DNA of 64,000 nt. Origin: Nomia melanderi (lineage: Eukaryota > Arthropoda > Insecta > Hymenoptera > Halictidae). The number at the start of each line of letters is the position of its first letter. The first letter of the stretch is position 1. The notes beneath the pieces were generated by a model. That model saw only the letters and a list, made by a program, of their open reading frames with translations. It did no database searches and was not told the DNA's origin. The position numbers and the translations under genes are program-made. This document shows, piece by piece, positions 10,701-22,045 of this stretch. The stretch is taken from NCBI RefSeq assembly GCF_051020985.1, contig NC_135008.1, positions 6,572,001 through 6,636,000 on the forward strand. Direction: 5' to 3'.

Positions 10701-12543
10701 CTCTCGGAACACTTTCGTAAGCGTTGCCCGCGAGTAAACATCGCCTTCTTTAATTGGAGCCTCGTTCGTCGCCGCTCGAGCGCACTCGACCTTAAACTCG
10801 TCATCGTGCCTCGAGATCCGTCGAGAAAGAAAAAGAGGCGGATTCCCATCTTATTTGCGCGCCGCAAGATTTCAACGAGACGCGACTAACTGGCCTTTCA
10901 TGCGTCGCGGGTAGAACTTCGTTAACGTTACGCGTCGAACATTCAGCTCGCTGCTAAGAGACCCGTTAGAATTTCAGATTTATTAACCCTTCAACTGCCG
11001 CGTCGAAGAAAGGTGGCGCACCGGGGTTTAACGGAACCCGTAAATTCGACGGACATGGGATTTTTTAAACTTTAGTAACAGTTTAACGCGTTCTGTAATA
11101 GCCTCACATATTTGTGACGGCCGTAATCTTATATTTTACATAATGAAGATGAAATTAATCCTGTAGATATTGTTATTAGAAATTATAAAGTACGACAGTA
11201 TGTTTAGGAAGTCAATGACTCAGTTTGATTTTTCTAATATTTTGTTTACAAGGTTTATTGGATTGAAGAAAATTTATTATATTTTTAGAAGATTTATTGG
11301 AGTGAAGACAAATTTTATAATTGAGGAAACTAGTAGAGAACGTGTTAAATCGATTCTGATTCGTTCAATTATGCGAATACGCATTGCAATGCTCTTTGAA
11401 GGTACAATTTTCGCGATTTATATGAATTGTATGTATAAACATGAGTAAATCTAGTGTTAAGAACTTTAAAAGTTCCCTTTCTAGCGAAACATGGTATAAT
11501 TAACACGTTAATTGCCACGAAAAGCTTTAGTGCTTTATATATCACTTATTCTTTTGTAGCAAAACTAAAAAGGTATAATTATCAATTATTTGGTAGACAA
11601 TCATTAGGTTACACTGTGTCATTTGCGTTATTAAACACTTTCATTCAGTTATCTTACGAATTCTAATTTTCGAGTAATTTGAAAGCTCCGGTTATCGGTT
11701 GACCACCGTGGCAGTTCACGTATTAACATATTGCGTACGGTTAACGAGAAATCTCGTTTTTATGTAAAGACACTTAGCTATGCAATTTTGCTAATTACTA
11801 TAGTACTTAGAAAAATATGAAATTTGATTCAAATTGATTATATATTTAAAATATATTACATAACAATATGACATCTGAGTGTTTCCATGTATAGTGATAT
11901 AAGTTGACCTCAATGAAAATTGCCATCCGCACAATTCAGTTTCCTGAAAATTAGCCGGTACGCAATGTGTTAACAATTAGACAACAAGTAGACCGACTAA
12001 CAAACAAGCATCATTCCTCTGCGTGACGAGTTCCACTGACGGACGTGTTTTCAACAGAACCAGACAGGATATCGACGGACACGAGGAAAAGAAATTTCGA
12101 AGTGATGAAGGGAACGGAGATTGCGGTTCGGATCGGCCAGGTATCACTGATCTTCGATCATTAGTTGAAATTGCTTCGTATAACGCCGACTCCGGGGATC
12201 CGCTTTTCCATCGGACCCTGTGGTTTGTGGTTTTCCCTATTTTCTGCGATTCCTCGCCACCCACGTAGGAACCGTGATCTCTCTCTCTCTTTCGAACGGT
12301 CCTCGACCTTTACCTATAATTCTCATCTTACTCGATTACAAATGAACCGGTATCTCTCTCGATGAATATCCCGTAAAATAAAAACATGTGTCTTGATTTT
12401 CATTGCAGAACGAGTCGTGTTTGCACCCTGTCTCGAGTCTCATGGCCGAGGAATCGTCGAAAGGCAAAGGACGAACCGGATGGCCGCAGCACATGTGGGC
12501 CCTCGAATTGAAGCACGAGTCGCAGGCTAGCCAAATACAATAA
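7708..12543 (+). CDS. Hand: Hand, basic helix-loop-helix transcription factor
   Basis: Three exons join in phase: 7708-7792, 8410-9047 and 12409-12543, giving 285 residues. Splice sites are CG/GTGAGT, GTGCAG/GT, CAG/GTTGGT (a weak donor) and TTGCAG/AA. Residues about 105-119 are a histidine-rich stretch. Residues about 157-212 are the bHLH domain: basic region RRNTANKKERRRTQSINNAF, loop PNVPADTKLSK, helix 2 IKTLRLAASYIGYLMAVL. The C-terminal block GWPQHMWALELK (265-276) in exon 3 is typical of Hand proteins and separates it from Twist and other group A bHLH factors. Known family role: nuclear E-box-binding factor of heart, circulatory-system and visceral-muscle development, acting as a dimer with the class I partner (Daughterless/E12). 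The tandem ATGs at 7708 and 7711 give the same protein within one residue. Intron 1 (617 bp) and intron 2 (3.36 kb) both hold TTAA-flanked repeats. Identity is firm; extra 5' non-coding exons cannot be excluded. Confidence 0.93.
8040..8229. mobile_element. Family A MITE in Hand intron 1
   Basis: TTAACACTAGAACTACCGAG on the left and CCGGTAGTTCTAGTGTT on the right, an 18-bp inverted repeat; the right TTAA has decayed to TTCC. It takes up about a third of Hand intron 1. Confidence 0.85.
9620..10031. mobile_element. Family E MITE (CACGTTGAATGTC termini) carrying a nested family A' copy
   Basis: Left TTAATACGTTGAATGTCATG, right GACATTCAACGTG-TTAC. The signature ACCGGTGAC...AACCAAATCGA follows the left end. 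An A' element at 9779-9969 interrupts it. Lies in Hand intron 2. Confidence 0.75.
9779..9969. mobile_element. Family A' MITE nested in family E
   Basis: TTAACACTAGATTTACAAAG left; AACCTAGTG-TTAG right. The interior is collinear with 3099-3308 (GTTTATTGTATAG, TTAGAGGTTCAAAGG). Confidence 0.8.
10028..10261. mobile_element. Family D element, right end lost
   Basis: Begins CCCAGTTAACTGTGTTTGAC and is collinear with the intact copy at 19255-19505 (TCTTAAAACTCTTAATGG, GCGCGCACAAT). It stops before the right inverted repeat, where a family E copy starts. Confidence 0.7.
10262..10468. mobile_element. Family E MITE, rearranged right end
   Basis: TTAACACGTTGGATCACCGG at the left; CACTCAACATGTTCACCGG-TTAA at the right. 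A lone family B-like right end (GTCGAGTGCAAAAGG) follows at about 10478, so the locus is a mosaic. Confidence 0.6.
11500..11726. mobile_element. Family H MITE (CACGTTGACTGCCACG termini)
   Basis: Left TTAACACGTTAATTGCCACG; right CCGTGGCAGTTCACGTA-TTAA. In Hand intron 2. Its right TTAA is the left TTAA of the family G element. Confidence 0.7.
11723..11973. mobile_element. Family G MITE (CACATTGCGTACC termini), copy 1
   Basis: TTAACATATTGCGTACGG left; CCGGTACGCAATGTG-TTAA right. The body is the inverse of the copy at 15567-15816 (AGTGATATAAGTTGACCTCA, CTAATTACTATAGTACTTAG). Confidence 0.8.
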
Positions 12544-12766
12544 AATCACCGATCTCTATCTATTTCCGACGAAACTGCGGCCTCGCGGACCAGAGATGCC
12601 GAACGGAAGTCTGGTCCGCGGGATTGAACAGTTTGTCGAGTCGGTTTATCGAATTGCGAGCAACGAAGGACGTCGGTGACGTTCGTACCGGAGAACTGGG
12701 ACGTTCAAGATATTTAATTTATTCGAATGGCCGTGTATCGGAGCAACGCGCGAAAGTCGAATAGGA

Positions 12767-13473
12767 TTAACCCTTCGCACTCGATTTTTCACTGGAAATA
12801 TTCATCTCCGGCGAGACACGTACATTTACTGGAACTGACTTCACGTGAGATCATACGTAAATGAAGGGATATTATTTTTTTATCTGATTTCAATGTTACA
12901 TTGACGTTTTGTCATTATTTTACTTCAATATTGCTTTGGTATTTTATTTGATCTCAATATTACGTTGATATTTTATTTAATTTCAATATTACGTTGCTAT
13001 TTTATTTAATTTCAATATTACGTTGATATTTTATTTAATTTCAATATTACGTTGATATTTTATTTAATTTCAATATTACATTGATATTTCATTTAATTTC
13101 AATATTAGGTTGCTATTTCATTTAATTTCAATATTACATTGATATTTAATTTAATTTCAATATTACGTTGCTATTTTATTTTATTTCAATATTACATTGA
13201 TATTTCATTTAATTTCAATATTAGGTTGCTATTTCATTTAATTTCAATATTACATTGATATTTCATTTAATTTCAATATTATATTGCTGTTTCACTTAGC
13301 AACGTAATATCGAGGCCATTTTACTTCATTTCAATGTTACATTGATATTTCATTTGATTTCAATATTGCACCGCCATTTCATTTAATTTCAATATTACAT
13401 TCGCTTCGACATTCATCAGTGCTTTCCTTCTTCAGTCACGCGCCAGAGTCCCCACTCGAGTGCAAAGGGTTAA
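12767..13473. mobile_element. Family B MITE expanded by an internal minisatellite
   Basis: TTAACCCTTCGCACTCGA left; TCGAGTGCAAAGGG-TTAA right, 14-bp inverted repeats. Other B copies are about 220 bp; this one is 707 bp because of a 29-bp tandem array at about 12886-13400. It lies about 220 bp after the Hand stop codon and may be in the Hand 3'UTR. Confidence 0.85.
12886..13400. repeat. 29-bp minisatellite array, about 17 units
   Basis: The unit is TTTCAATATTACGTTGATAT followed by TTTATTTAA, repeated head-to-tail with variants (ACATTG/ACGTTG/AGGTTG, GATATT/GCTATT, TTTATTT/TTCATTT). Two-unit blocks recur, and the blocks near 13078 and 13194 are near-identical (116 bp apart, four units). Confidence 0.85.
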
Positions 13474-13989
13474 TCAACGTAGACTCGTCGAGATGATCGT
13501 ATCGTTTCGATAATTCTCAGATTTCGATGATCACTCTACGAACTTTTCGGAGCAGACTAGAGAGACGACGCGTCTTCGCCAAAAGATTCTCGTTCCCTCT
13601 TCCCGACAGCATATCATAGTCCGTTTCGTAAGGTAGACCGTCGACGTCGAACGGAGCGCCGACGATTTCGTCCCGCCGAGATGAGCGTCGTCGGGTCCGC
13701 TGTAAAAAAAAGGAATAGGCGATCGTTTGTAAATACGCGTTCGTGATACGTCACGTGTGTAAATAGAAGTGTCCTGTTACGTAGTTGATAATTAATTGTT
13801 AGCCTTCTGCGTCGGTTTTTCCGTCGGGACGAGCTGCGCGCCGAGATATCAGCGTTCGAGCAATCGAAGCGAATTATTTCCGAATGAATTCGATTTAGAA
13901 CACTCTACCCGCGAGAGTGTAACGCCTGAATATTCTTTCTAAACTCTAGTTTTAGAACGATCGGAATATTCACTAGTAAAACGTTTTAA

Positions 13990-14211
13990 TTAACCCCTTG
14001 GCCTATGATACATTTCTCAACTCTGGCCGATACGGCTGCTTCGTCATTAATAATTCATTGGCAAAAGAGAAAAATTGCATATGCCTATATTTCATAAGTA
14101 TAATTGATTACAGAGGAATAATATTTACTTTGAATTCGAATGAACTGAGTAATACATAGATTTGTTGAATCATTGAAAATCTTGAGTCTAACTCGTAGGA
14201 CAAGGGGTTAA
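13990..14211. mobile_element. Family C MITE
   Basis: TTAACCCCTTGGCCTATGAT left; TAGGACAAGGGG-TTAA right. Confidence 0.8.
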
Positions 14212-14732
14212 CGATTGGCGCGGGAAAATAAGGGATGCAGAGGGCTATCGAATTATACAAGGTGAACATATATATCCATCAACCCATCGAGGGTTCTGCG
14301 AGGAGTAAAATATAATTACGAAGTAGCTTCTACTCGGGTTTCGTTCATTAGAATCTAGGAACCCGAACGGTTTGCGGAGGTACTTGGAATCTTTTGTATA
14401 AAGTGTCGTGTCAGCGATGTATAAAAAGTCATTAGCAATAAACGGAGTGTCGTAAATTTCATCTCTCCCTCTTGTTTCATCCAACTGAACATTCCCCGCG
14501 CGCCCAGGATCGCGCGATTCGTCGGAAACGTCGTCGAGACGACGTGGAGATCCGAAATCCGTCATTGTGACGGGTTCGATAGCTGTGACATCGAATGTTT
14601 CCCTTGGTCGGAGCGTTTCGTTGCGAGTGAAACGTGTTCTCTCGAGCCACACGCTGGGAAAGCATTGTTCAACGTCGGCGATCTCGTATTTCCTGGATGT
14701 CCTGGCGCCGGTGCTCGATCCGTGCTGTCTTC

Positions 14733-15087
14733 TTAACACTAGAACTACCGGATGGGTCGAAATGACTCATGATTCCTTTTTCTAGTTATTGAAAAAATAA
14801 CGGATGCTTCTCTGAGAAATTACTAGGAAAATTGATTTAGTAATACAGAAACTATGCAAATCAATTGGAGTAATAATTCTGTTGAGATTTCTACACAAAA
14901 ATTTCAAAACGACAAATTCTTTTTTCCAGTTATTGAAAAGATAACAGATGCTTCTCTGAGAAATTACTAGAGAAATTGATTTAGTAATACAGAAACTATG
15001 CAAATCAATTGGAGTCTCAATAATTCTGTTGAGGTTTCTACGCAAAAATTTCAAAAAGTCAGTTTAACTCGGTAGTTTTAGTGTTAA
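14733..15087. mobile_element. Family A MITE with an internally duplicated body
   Basis: TTAACACTAGAACTACCGGA left; CTCGGTAGTTTTAGTG-TTAA right. A body of about 150 bp (TTCTCTGAGAAATTACTAG ... CTATGCAAATCAATTGGAG) occurs twice in tandem. A partial third right end follows at 15088-15200 (CTTGCTAGTTCCAGTGTT). Confidence 0.8.
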
Positions 15088-15566
15088 TAAATTGTTAGAG
15101 ATAATTTCTATCTTTTTAGTCATTGCAATGAGAAGGAACCATTTAGTTTCTACAGAGAAATTTCAAAAAGACAGTTTAACTGCTTGCTAGTTCCAGTGTT
15201 CATCCTCGCGCGTCTCTGATGCGAGATTCTAAAGAAAACGCGGTTCGTCCTAGTGTTTATTACAAAAAGAATGGCGAAAGGTGGCTGTCGAACTTTAGCT
15301 TCCATTGCACGCTTGTCGCAGCTATCGTTCTACCGTGCATAAGGTAAACGAACTGTCGCTCGATGACTTATCGAGACTAAATATTCGCCGTACGTTTCGG
15401 TGACATCTCTTTCTGACGCCACTCCGATGTTTTAGCGAATCGATAAGCGGTTGATGACGACATTGTTGGTGTGTAGACATCACCGGCGAGCGACCGTTCG
15501 CTAAACAAATCGATCGAAAGGCATTCGAGCTTGCTTGCTCAGTCAGGAAAAGCTAATAGTGGTAAT

Positions 15567-15816
15567 TTAACACATTGCGTACCCGGCTACTTTTCAAAAA
15601 ACTGAATTGTTCGGATGGAAATTTTCAGTGAGATCAACTTATGTTGCTATACATACAAAAACTCAGATATCATATCGTTACGTGATGTATTTTATAGATA
15701 ATCGATTTGAATCAAATTCCATATTTTTCTAGGTACTATAGTAATTAGCAAAATTGCATAGCTAAGTGTCTTTATATAAAAACGAGATTTCTCTTTGCCA
15801 GTAAGCAACGTGTTAA
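15567..15816. mobile_element. Family G MITE, copy 2
   Basis: TTAACACATTGCGTACCCGG left; GCCAGTAAGCAACGTG-TTAA right. Inverse orientation to 11723-11973, with long near-identical stretches. Confidence 0.8.
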
Positions 15817-15823
15817 CTCGTTA

Positions 15824-16192
15824 TTAACCCTTTGCACTTTGGAGGTGATTATAAAAATTGGAAATTATAGAATCTGATATGTAATGTTTAACACTATTTC
15901 TACCGAAGGTGTCAAAATTTGTTGATCTTTCAACTTACAGTTATTTTCCAAGTTTAGTCGTATATTCTCAATTGACTTTTCGACTTTTCCAATAACGATT
16001 AAGTATAAGAAATGTCTAAAATTCCATTGAGAAAATGATTAGACTGAGAAAATAATTTTAAGTTAAAATGAACTTTGTACAATACCCCAATACGTGAAAT
16101 ATTGGAACAAAATAACCTTGTTCCTCAATGTACTCGTGATTTTCCTTCAAGTTAGTTTCAAATATCGTCTCCGCCACGTCAAAGAATATTAA
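15824..16192. mobile_element. Family B fragment interrupted by a family I element
   Basis: Starts TTAACCCTTTGCACTTTGG. At about 15888 a family I left end (TTAACACTATTTCTACCGAAGG) interrupts it, and the B body resumes at about 16065 (GAACTTTGTACAATACCCC). The B right end is missing, and the next complete B element begins at 16189. Confidence 0.6.
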
Positions 16193-16409
16193 CCCTTTGC
16201 ACTCGAAAATTGTTTCGCTAGATATCTTAATTTCCTAATGAAATATCAACTAAGATTAATATAAACACTATAGAAATCAAGAACTATTCTATTTTAACGT
16301 TTCATGGATAATTACGTGAAATGAAATTTAATACAGTATATCAAACTTTAGAACCTTGCTGTATCAAAGCAAATGGCGACTCTGACTCCTCTCGAGTGCA
16401 AAGGGTTAA
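16189..16409. mobile_element. Family B MITE
   Basis: TTAACCCTTTGCACTCGAAA left; CTCGAGTGCAAAGGG-TTAA right; 221 bp. One of the cleanest family B copies. Confidence 0.88.
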
Positions 16410-16993
16410 CATACCTCCGAATGTCGAGTGTCTTTTCAAGGTGAAATTAAATATCACCTATCTCTAGGGAGCATTCGATCTCTATGCTAAACGCAGAATT
16501 CCTCTTTCTCTGGTGAACTGCAATAACACGGTTCCGAGGAAGATAATCTGACAGGAGATCGCAAGGCAAGGGGTGAACAACATTTGCGTAGGCAATTATC
16601 GCGAAAAGATTGGCCAATTAACGCGCGAACGGTACAGAATCCGCATCCGGATCGGAAATTACGCCCGAGACTCGGCGCTACTCCGTTTCACAGTGAATCC
16701 CGCGGCGTTCCCCTTCCAGCTCGCGTTAATGACTAACGTCGATTAAATCGAGAAACGTCAAGGCTCGAGCGTGCTCGTTCTCGCGCAAAAACCTCTTGCC
16801 TCTTTGGGCCGATCACGGCCGGCCGACCGATGGCAACACCCGAAGGCCGGTATACCGGCAGACCGATTGATGACTGTTTGTTTATCGGAATGCGCGTCGA
16901 GTGGCACTACATTACGTGCAGATACCCGTCGCTCGGCTCCGGAACGTATCCTACAGCACGATTCCGCCCTGTAAACACTCCAGTTTGCATCTT

Positions 16994-17236
16994 AACCCCT
17001 TGCCTTACAACGCGCGAGACTCGCGGTGGAGATTTTAAATAGAATTCAACAAACACGAATGTTACTCAATCACCTTGAGTTATAATTAGATATTATTCTT
17101 CTGTTATCAATGATTATGTCGCAGGGCAAACGGAGTCATAGAACATGCATAGAATTTTTCTCTTTTTTCAGTACTTATTGTAGGAAATGATAATACTTTA
17201 CGCGAAATAATACACGTACACTAAATTAAATTTTAA
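16994..17236. mobile_element. Family C MITE, right end lost
   Basis: Left end TTAACCCCTTGCCTTACAAC. The body is collinear with 37380-37615 (AATTCAACAAACACGAATG, TTATCAATGATTAT). The right inverted repeat is absent and a family B element starts at 17233. Confidence 0.6.
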
Positions 17237-17455
17237 CCCTTTGCAGTCGATTCGACGCAGCAAACTTATAAAATTTTCAATTCAATATTAAACCTTGTGG
17301 AATGTATCAACACATAGAACATCGAAGTAAAATAGTTCTGTCTCTTAATTTACAGAAGATAATCAATTGTGTTAGTTGCGAAGAATATCGTTAATATTCG
17401 GTCAGAAAGGAATGAATATTTTCAATGAAAAATATTGTCGAGTGCAAAGGGTTAA
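17233..17455. mobile_element. Family B MITE
   Basis: TTAACCCTTTGCAGTCGATT left; TGTCGAGTGCAAAGGG-TTAA right. Confidence 0.85.
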
Positions 17456-17693
17456 TAGAAAATGGTACACACGCGTTTTATTAAGGAGTCTGATTATAGT
17501 TACTCGTCGTTACGCTCGCACAACTCGACTTCATTATTTTAATACGCGGCTCGTCAAAATACACAATGCCCCGAAATTCAAGCGCACCCTCCATTTATAC
17601 AATCTTATACTTCCATCTCGGTTGTTCACTTTCCAGAACATTCTTCCGTCGCCATGCATTAACTTCATGTTTATTCTGAATATTCTAGATTCA

Positions 17694-17918
17694 TTAACAC
17701 CAGAACTACCGTACCAGTCAAAATGACTGTTTTCGATTTTTTTATTTAGCAATTATTGATATCTTCGAAGCATTGAACATTCGAAATGATTTTGAAAATA
17801 AATAGTTTCATTTCAGTACTACAATGAATGCCTGAAGAAACTGAAAATAATCTATCGTTACAATTTTCATGGAAATTGCATGTTAATCTCATTAAATGCT
17901 CGGTAGTTCTAGTGTTAA
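17694..17918. mobile_element. Family A MITE
   Basis: TTAACACCAGAACTACCGTA left; GCTCGGTAGTTCTAGTG-TTAA right. Body like 21665-21889 (ATATCTTCGAAGCATTGAAC). Confidence 0.85.
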
Positions 17919-19197
17919 TACGAATATCATTAGCGACGAGAAAACAATAATTCAAAAAATCAATATATTCTAGAATATTCCAAACACCGTGAACATTCAC
18001 GCGCACATGCATAATCGCTGTTCATCTATTTCCAAGCATGCTCATCATCCATTCGTGCATTCATTCTCACATTATTAGTGATGAAATTGCATCGATCACG
18101 GTTGGAAAATAAATAGGGCAAGGGGTTAAACTGCATCATATATTATCTCCTCCCTTCGTACCTTATCTACCAGAAATAAAACCTGCGGTCGTTCAATTTC
18201 CTACAAAATTCTACGTGTTCCTAGCAAAAACCGCTGAGAAAGAAAGTCGCTAGGAGAAAGAGGCACGCGCTAAGCCGGCAGAGGTGTTAAACACGAGGTG
18301 AATCGGTGCCGCTGTGTAAACTCTTCCCTTGACGAAGCCCAGAACACCTACGAGCCCCGAATCGACGATATAAACACTCCGCGGTGTCCAAGGAACTCGG
18401 TTATTCTGAGTAGAGGCGAAGAGATCGTCGCTTCCTTGTCAAAATGTTGCCCGGAACATCTGTTTCTCTCTTGTGAATCGCACGAGATGTAATACACGAA
18501 GAAACCAGAATTTGAAGGTATACAGAGAAATCAATGGAACACGCGTTCGTCTAATTGATCGTGAGCTAGGGGATTCGGATCATCTATCTGGATGATCTGC
18601 TCCGTTCTCCCGATGTTATCAGCGACACTCCGACAGTCGGCAAGCGATGGATCGCGACCGAAAGCTAATTTAATTAAGAACTCGCGTCGAGATCTGATCG
18701 GTGAGCGTCGAAGTTTGACAGTTTCGCCCCTCGCAGTTTATTTCACGAACTATCGGATCTTATCGAAATTCGGGGTGACGGATGGTCGTCGAAGCGCCAG
18801 CCTCTTCCGAGTACGTGGCGAACATCGAAAGGGAACGAGAGACAAAAGCGAAAGACACGCTCACGTGGGAACGTTTCCGAGACACCGACACGAGGAGGCT
18901 CGCGTGTGCGCGCGACACGCCAACACGCGTACGCTGACCGAGAGGAAAAAAACATGAAGCAGACGTTTGTTTGCTTTGACGAGTATCGAAGGTCCGCGTA
19001 CGAGGAGTCTAAGTACAACCAACTAAGTACGACTCGGCCACTTAGCTGGCTCATGAAAAACTGGCCCGTGCATGTGTCGACTCGCCCCCTAATTGCCCGG
19101 GCACCACTCTTCTGTTGGAGCTCGCTGTCGCGGGAACAAAGCTGTCGCAGCTAATGGCGAACCTTTGTTCGATCTTACCAGAAATTTTCTCCGACGA

Positions 19198-19663
19198 TTA
19201 ACCCCTTATCGTACAATGACGAGTGAGGCTGGCGATGAAAATTTCTAGAGTAATTTAACCAGTTAACTGTGTTTGACGAGTATACGCGTCATCTTAAAAC
19301 TCTTAATGGTGCTAACTTTTTCAACGATGGATTATGTATTTTTTGAGACAAACGTGTAATTCTTGTTCGTTTCGCTTTAGTTTTTCGTTGGGATATATCT
19401 TAAGTGCATTTTGCCTGCATTTAACGAGTATACACTTCATTATTTAATTTTATTGCGCGCACAATGAGAGATTTTTCAAACTAAATTCCACGGTTAACTG
19501 GTTAACAACCAATGTTCATAGAATTATTTCGCTATTGTCAGTGTATTATTTTCAAATGAAATTCCTGCTGAAAGTAGGATGGAAAATTTTGCTGCTTTTC
19601 TTCTAAATTGTCGATAGGAAAATGTCACGCGAGCTTAGCGAAGGTAAATAGTCAAGGGGTTAA
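19198..19663. mobile_element. Family C MITE carrying a nested family D element
   Basis: TTAACCCCTTATCGTACAAT left; AGTCAAGGGG-TTAA right. The insert at 19255-19505 separates the left arm from the body (CAATGTTCATAGAATTATTT). Confidence 0.8.
19255..19505. mobile_element. Family D MITE (CCAGTTAACTG termini), intact, nested
   Basis: TTAACCAGTTAACTGTG left; CGGTTAACTGG-TTAA right. Its termini themselves contain GTTAAC, so each end offers a further TTAA site. Confidence 0.8.
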
Positions 19664-20027
19664 CTGACGAGCAGTGGAATCGACTTGGTTTAATTTCCTA
19701 GTGAGAACTCTGGGAAATCTATTGAAATGTCGAATCGTTTACAGCTCGGTTTAAACATAACTGAATCGACTTTGGTAACTTCCCAGAGAAGCGATGGTTA
19801 CCTTCTCGATAATTGTGAAAAAGAAATCAGGAATCGATCCTTTTGACCCGTCGGATAGTTCCTGTGTTAAGATCTGTTCGCTTAGATAAATCGATACAGC
19901 ATCAACGCTGAAACTACGGAGCAGTTGCATTGACTTTTTGAAATTTCTCCATAGAAACTCTAAGAGTGTACCTATTGAGAATTTTAATCGATTTACAGTT
20001 TACTTTGCGTGTGGATAAATCAATTTC

Positions 20028-20248
20028 TTCAACAGAACTACCGGATGGGTAAAAATGACCCATTTCTGATTTCATTTTTCCCAGTTATTCAATATATAAC
20101 AAATGCTCCTCTGAAAAAGTACTAGAGAAACTGATTTAGCAATACACAAACTGAATTGCAAACCAACTGAACTCTCAATAATTCTGTTGAGGTTTCTACA
20201 GAACAATTTCAAAAAGACAATTTAACTGCTCGGTAGTTCTAGTGTTAA
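20028..20248. mobile_element. Family A MITE in a cluster of partial copies
   Basis: Left TTCAACAGAACTACCGGATG (degenerate), right CTCGGTAGTTCTAGTG-TTAA. Partial A-type arms lie on both sides: 19845-19872 (GTCGGATAGTTCCTGTG-TTAA), 19899-20027 and 20249-20345. Confidence 0.7.
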
Positions 20249-20736
20249 TAAATTGTTACAGATAACTTCTGTTATCTTTTTAGTAATTGCAATGAGAAGG
20301 GACCACTTAGTTTATACAAAGAAATTTCAAAAAGACAGTTTAACTCGCGCGTCTCTGATGCGAGATTCTAAAGAAACGTTTCGACTTGTCTGATGGTTTT
20401 AGTGTTATTTCTAACAAGTATCTAAGAAGTCAGACGACAGATAGTTGGGACGTTCAGCTCGAAGCGATTAGAATGTTAAACGGAACAAACGAGGTGCACC
20501 GGATTCGTAACACCACAAATCTTCCCGAGCCGTTTACGCTTCGGAACTACTGCACGTCGTGCGTAAACAATACCGTTTTCCTCTGGCATAGATTATGTCT
20601 TCTGTCCGAGAGTCGAGATTTAATGTCCCGCAAATATTCGAGGCTGACACTCGCGATCCTCGGAAGATCGTTAACTTATCTGTAATTTATTTCTGTTGCT
20701 ATCGGCGAACCATACTTTGCTGGTTAACGTCGTTGG

Positions 20737-20963
20737 TTAACACTAAAACTACCAGACGGGTCAAAATGATCCATTCCTGATTCCTTCCTCTTGCAATTAT
20801 TAAAAAGATAACGAATGTTTTTCTGAGAAATTATTAGAGAAATTAGTTTACTAATACGCAAACCGAATTGTAAATCATTTAAAGTTTCAATAGATGCACT
20901 CTTGTAGTTTCTATACACAAGTTTCAAAATGTCAATTTATCTGCTCGGTAGTTTTAGTGTTAA
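20737..20963. mobile_element. Family A MITE
   Basis: TTAACACTAAAACTACCAGA left; GCTCGGTAGTTTTAGTG-TTAA right. Confidence 0.85.
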
Positions 20964-21343
20964 TATCATTTAATATCATTTAACACTAAATTCAAAATTC
21001 CTTTCAATTTCAATAAGAAAACGGACGTCGAATAAAGATACTTAGTAACACAAACAGCTAAATGATACTGTAACACATGTATTGTAATGCCAAGTCATTA
21101 ATATTTATTTGCCACAATATTAATAATATAATAATACCATTTGCCTTTGTTATGAGAGAATATGTATTGTTACAACAAAACGTTGGAAATTCTAGTGGCA
21201 GTCAACATGTTGAGAAATTACTAAAGCAATTGAAATCTTAATTAATTCACGTTTATAACTTCTGTAGAGAGATTTAAAAAAAAGACTGTTTAAGTGTTCG
21301 TTAGTTCTAGTGTTAAATTGATTAACCTAATTTCCTTCGTTCC

Positions 21344-21603
21344 TTAACCCTCTCGAGACAGCTGGTACACATTTGTTCCACTACCTTCTAAAACGTAATA
21401 AAACTTTAAAACCGCACTGTAAACGGTTCACATAAGTATCACATCATGGTTTACGGTTTAAAAAAACGGGAATTCACGGTTTAACAGAATTTTATTACAA
21501 CAGGTGCATTAGCATCGCAGTTCTTCGATTGAGACTCTCGAAAGAAGTCACTTTAAATTTCAACTCTGACTTACGTATTCGAAGGTCGACTCGAAAGGGT
21601 TAA
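21344..21603. mobile_element. CCCTCTCGAGACA-type MITE (B-related)
   Basis: TTAACCCTCTCGAGACAGC left; GGTCGACTCGAAAGGG-TTAA right. Its right TTAA is the left TTAA of the following family E element. Confidence 0.65.
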
Positions 21604-22045
21604 CACATTGAATGCCATGGGGGTTACCGGTGACCCTCAACCAGATCGAATTACTACAGTTCACTTAACACTAGAACTACCGAGCATCTAATACAATTAA
21701 TATGTAATCCATATAAGAATTCCAACAATAGATTATTTTCAATTTCTTCAGACATTCACTATAGTGTTCAAGTGAAACTATTTATTTTCAAGATCATTTC
21801 GAATATTCGATGCTTTTAAGATATCAATAATTGCGAAACACAGAAATCAAAACCTGTCGTTTCGACTGATATACTAGTTCTAGTGTTAATTAAACGACGA
21901 TTATTCGAAAACGTTTCTATATGCTATGACATGCAGCTAGATAAGCGCGGAATAATAATAATACAACACAATTAACTGATGCAATTATATTTTTTCTATT
22001 TTGTGTATCGTGCTTTATGAAATTGTGCGGCGTTCAACGTGTTAA
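21600..22045. mobile_element. Family E MITE carrying a nested family A copy
   Basis: TTAACACATTGAATGCCATG left; GGCGTTCAACGTG-TTAA right; ACCGGTGACCCTCAACCAG signature inside. The complete family A element at 21665-21889 splits it near its left arm. Confidence 0.85.
21665..21889. mobile_element. Family A MITE nested in family E
   Basis: TTAACACTAGAACTACCGAG left; ATACTAGTTCTAGTG-TTAA right. TTAA is present on both sides of the insert. Confidence 0.88.

Noticed and set aside
12886..13400. CRISPR-like regular spacing
   Set aside because: The units are contiguous 29-bp repeats without unique spacers inside a eukaryotic MITE; it is a minisatellite.
14782..15054. 90-codon minus-strand ORF with a repeated peptide
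   Set aside because: The repeat in the peptide reflects the duplicated body of a non-coding family A MITE; similar chance frames appear in other A copies (for example 20724-20927).
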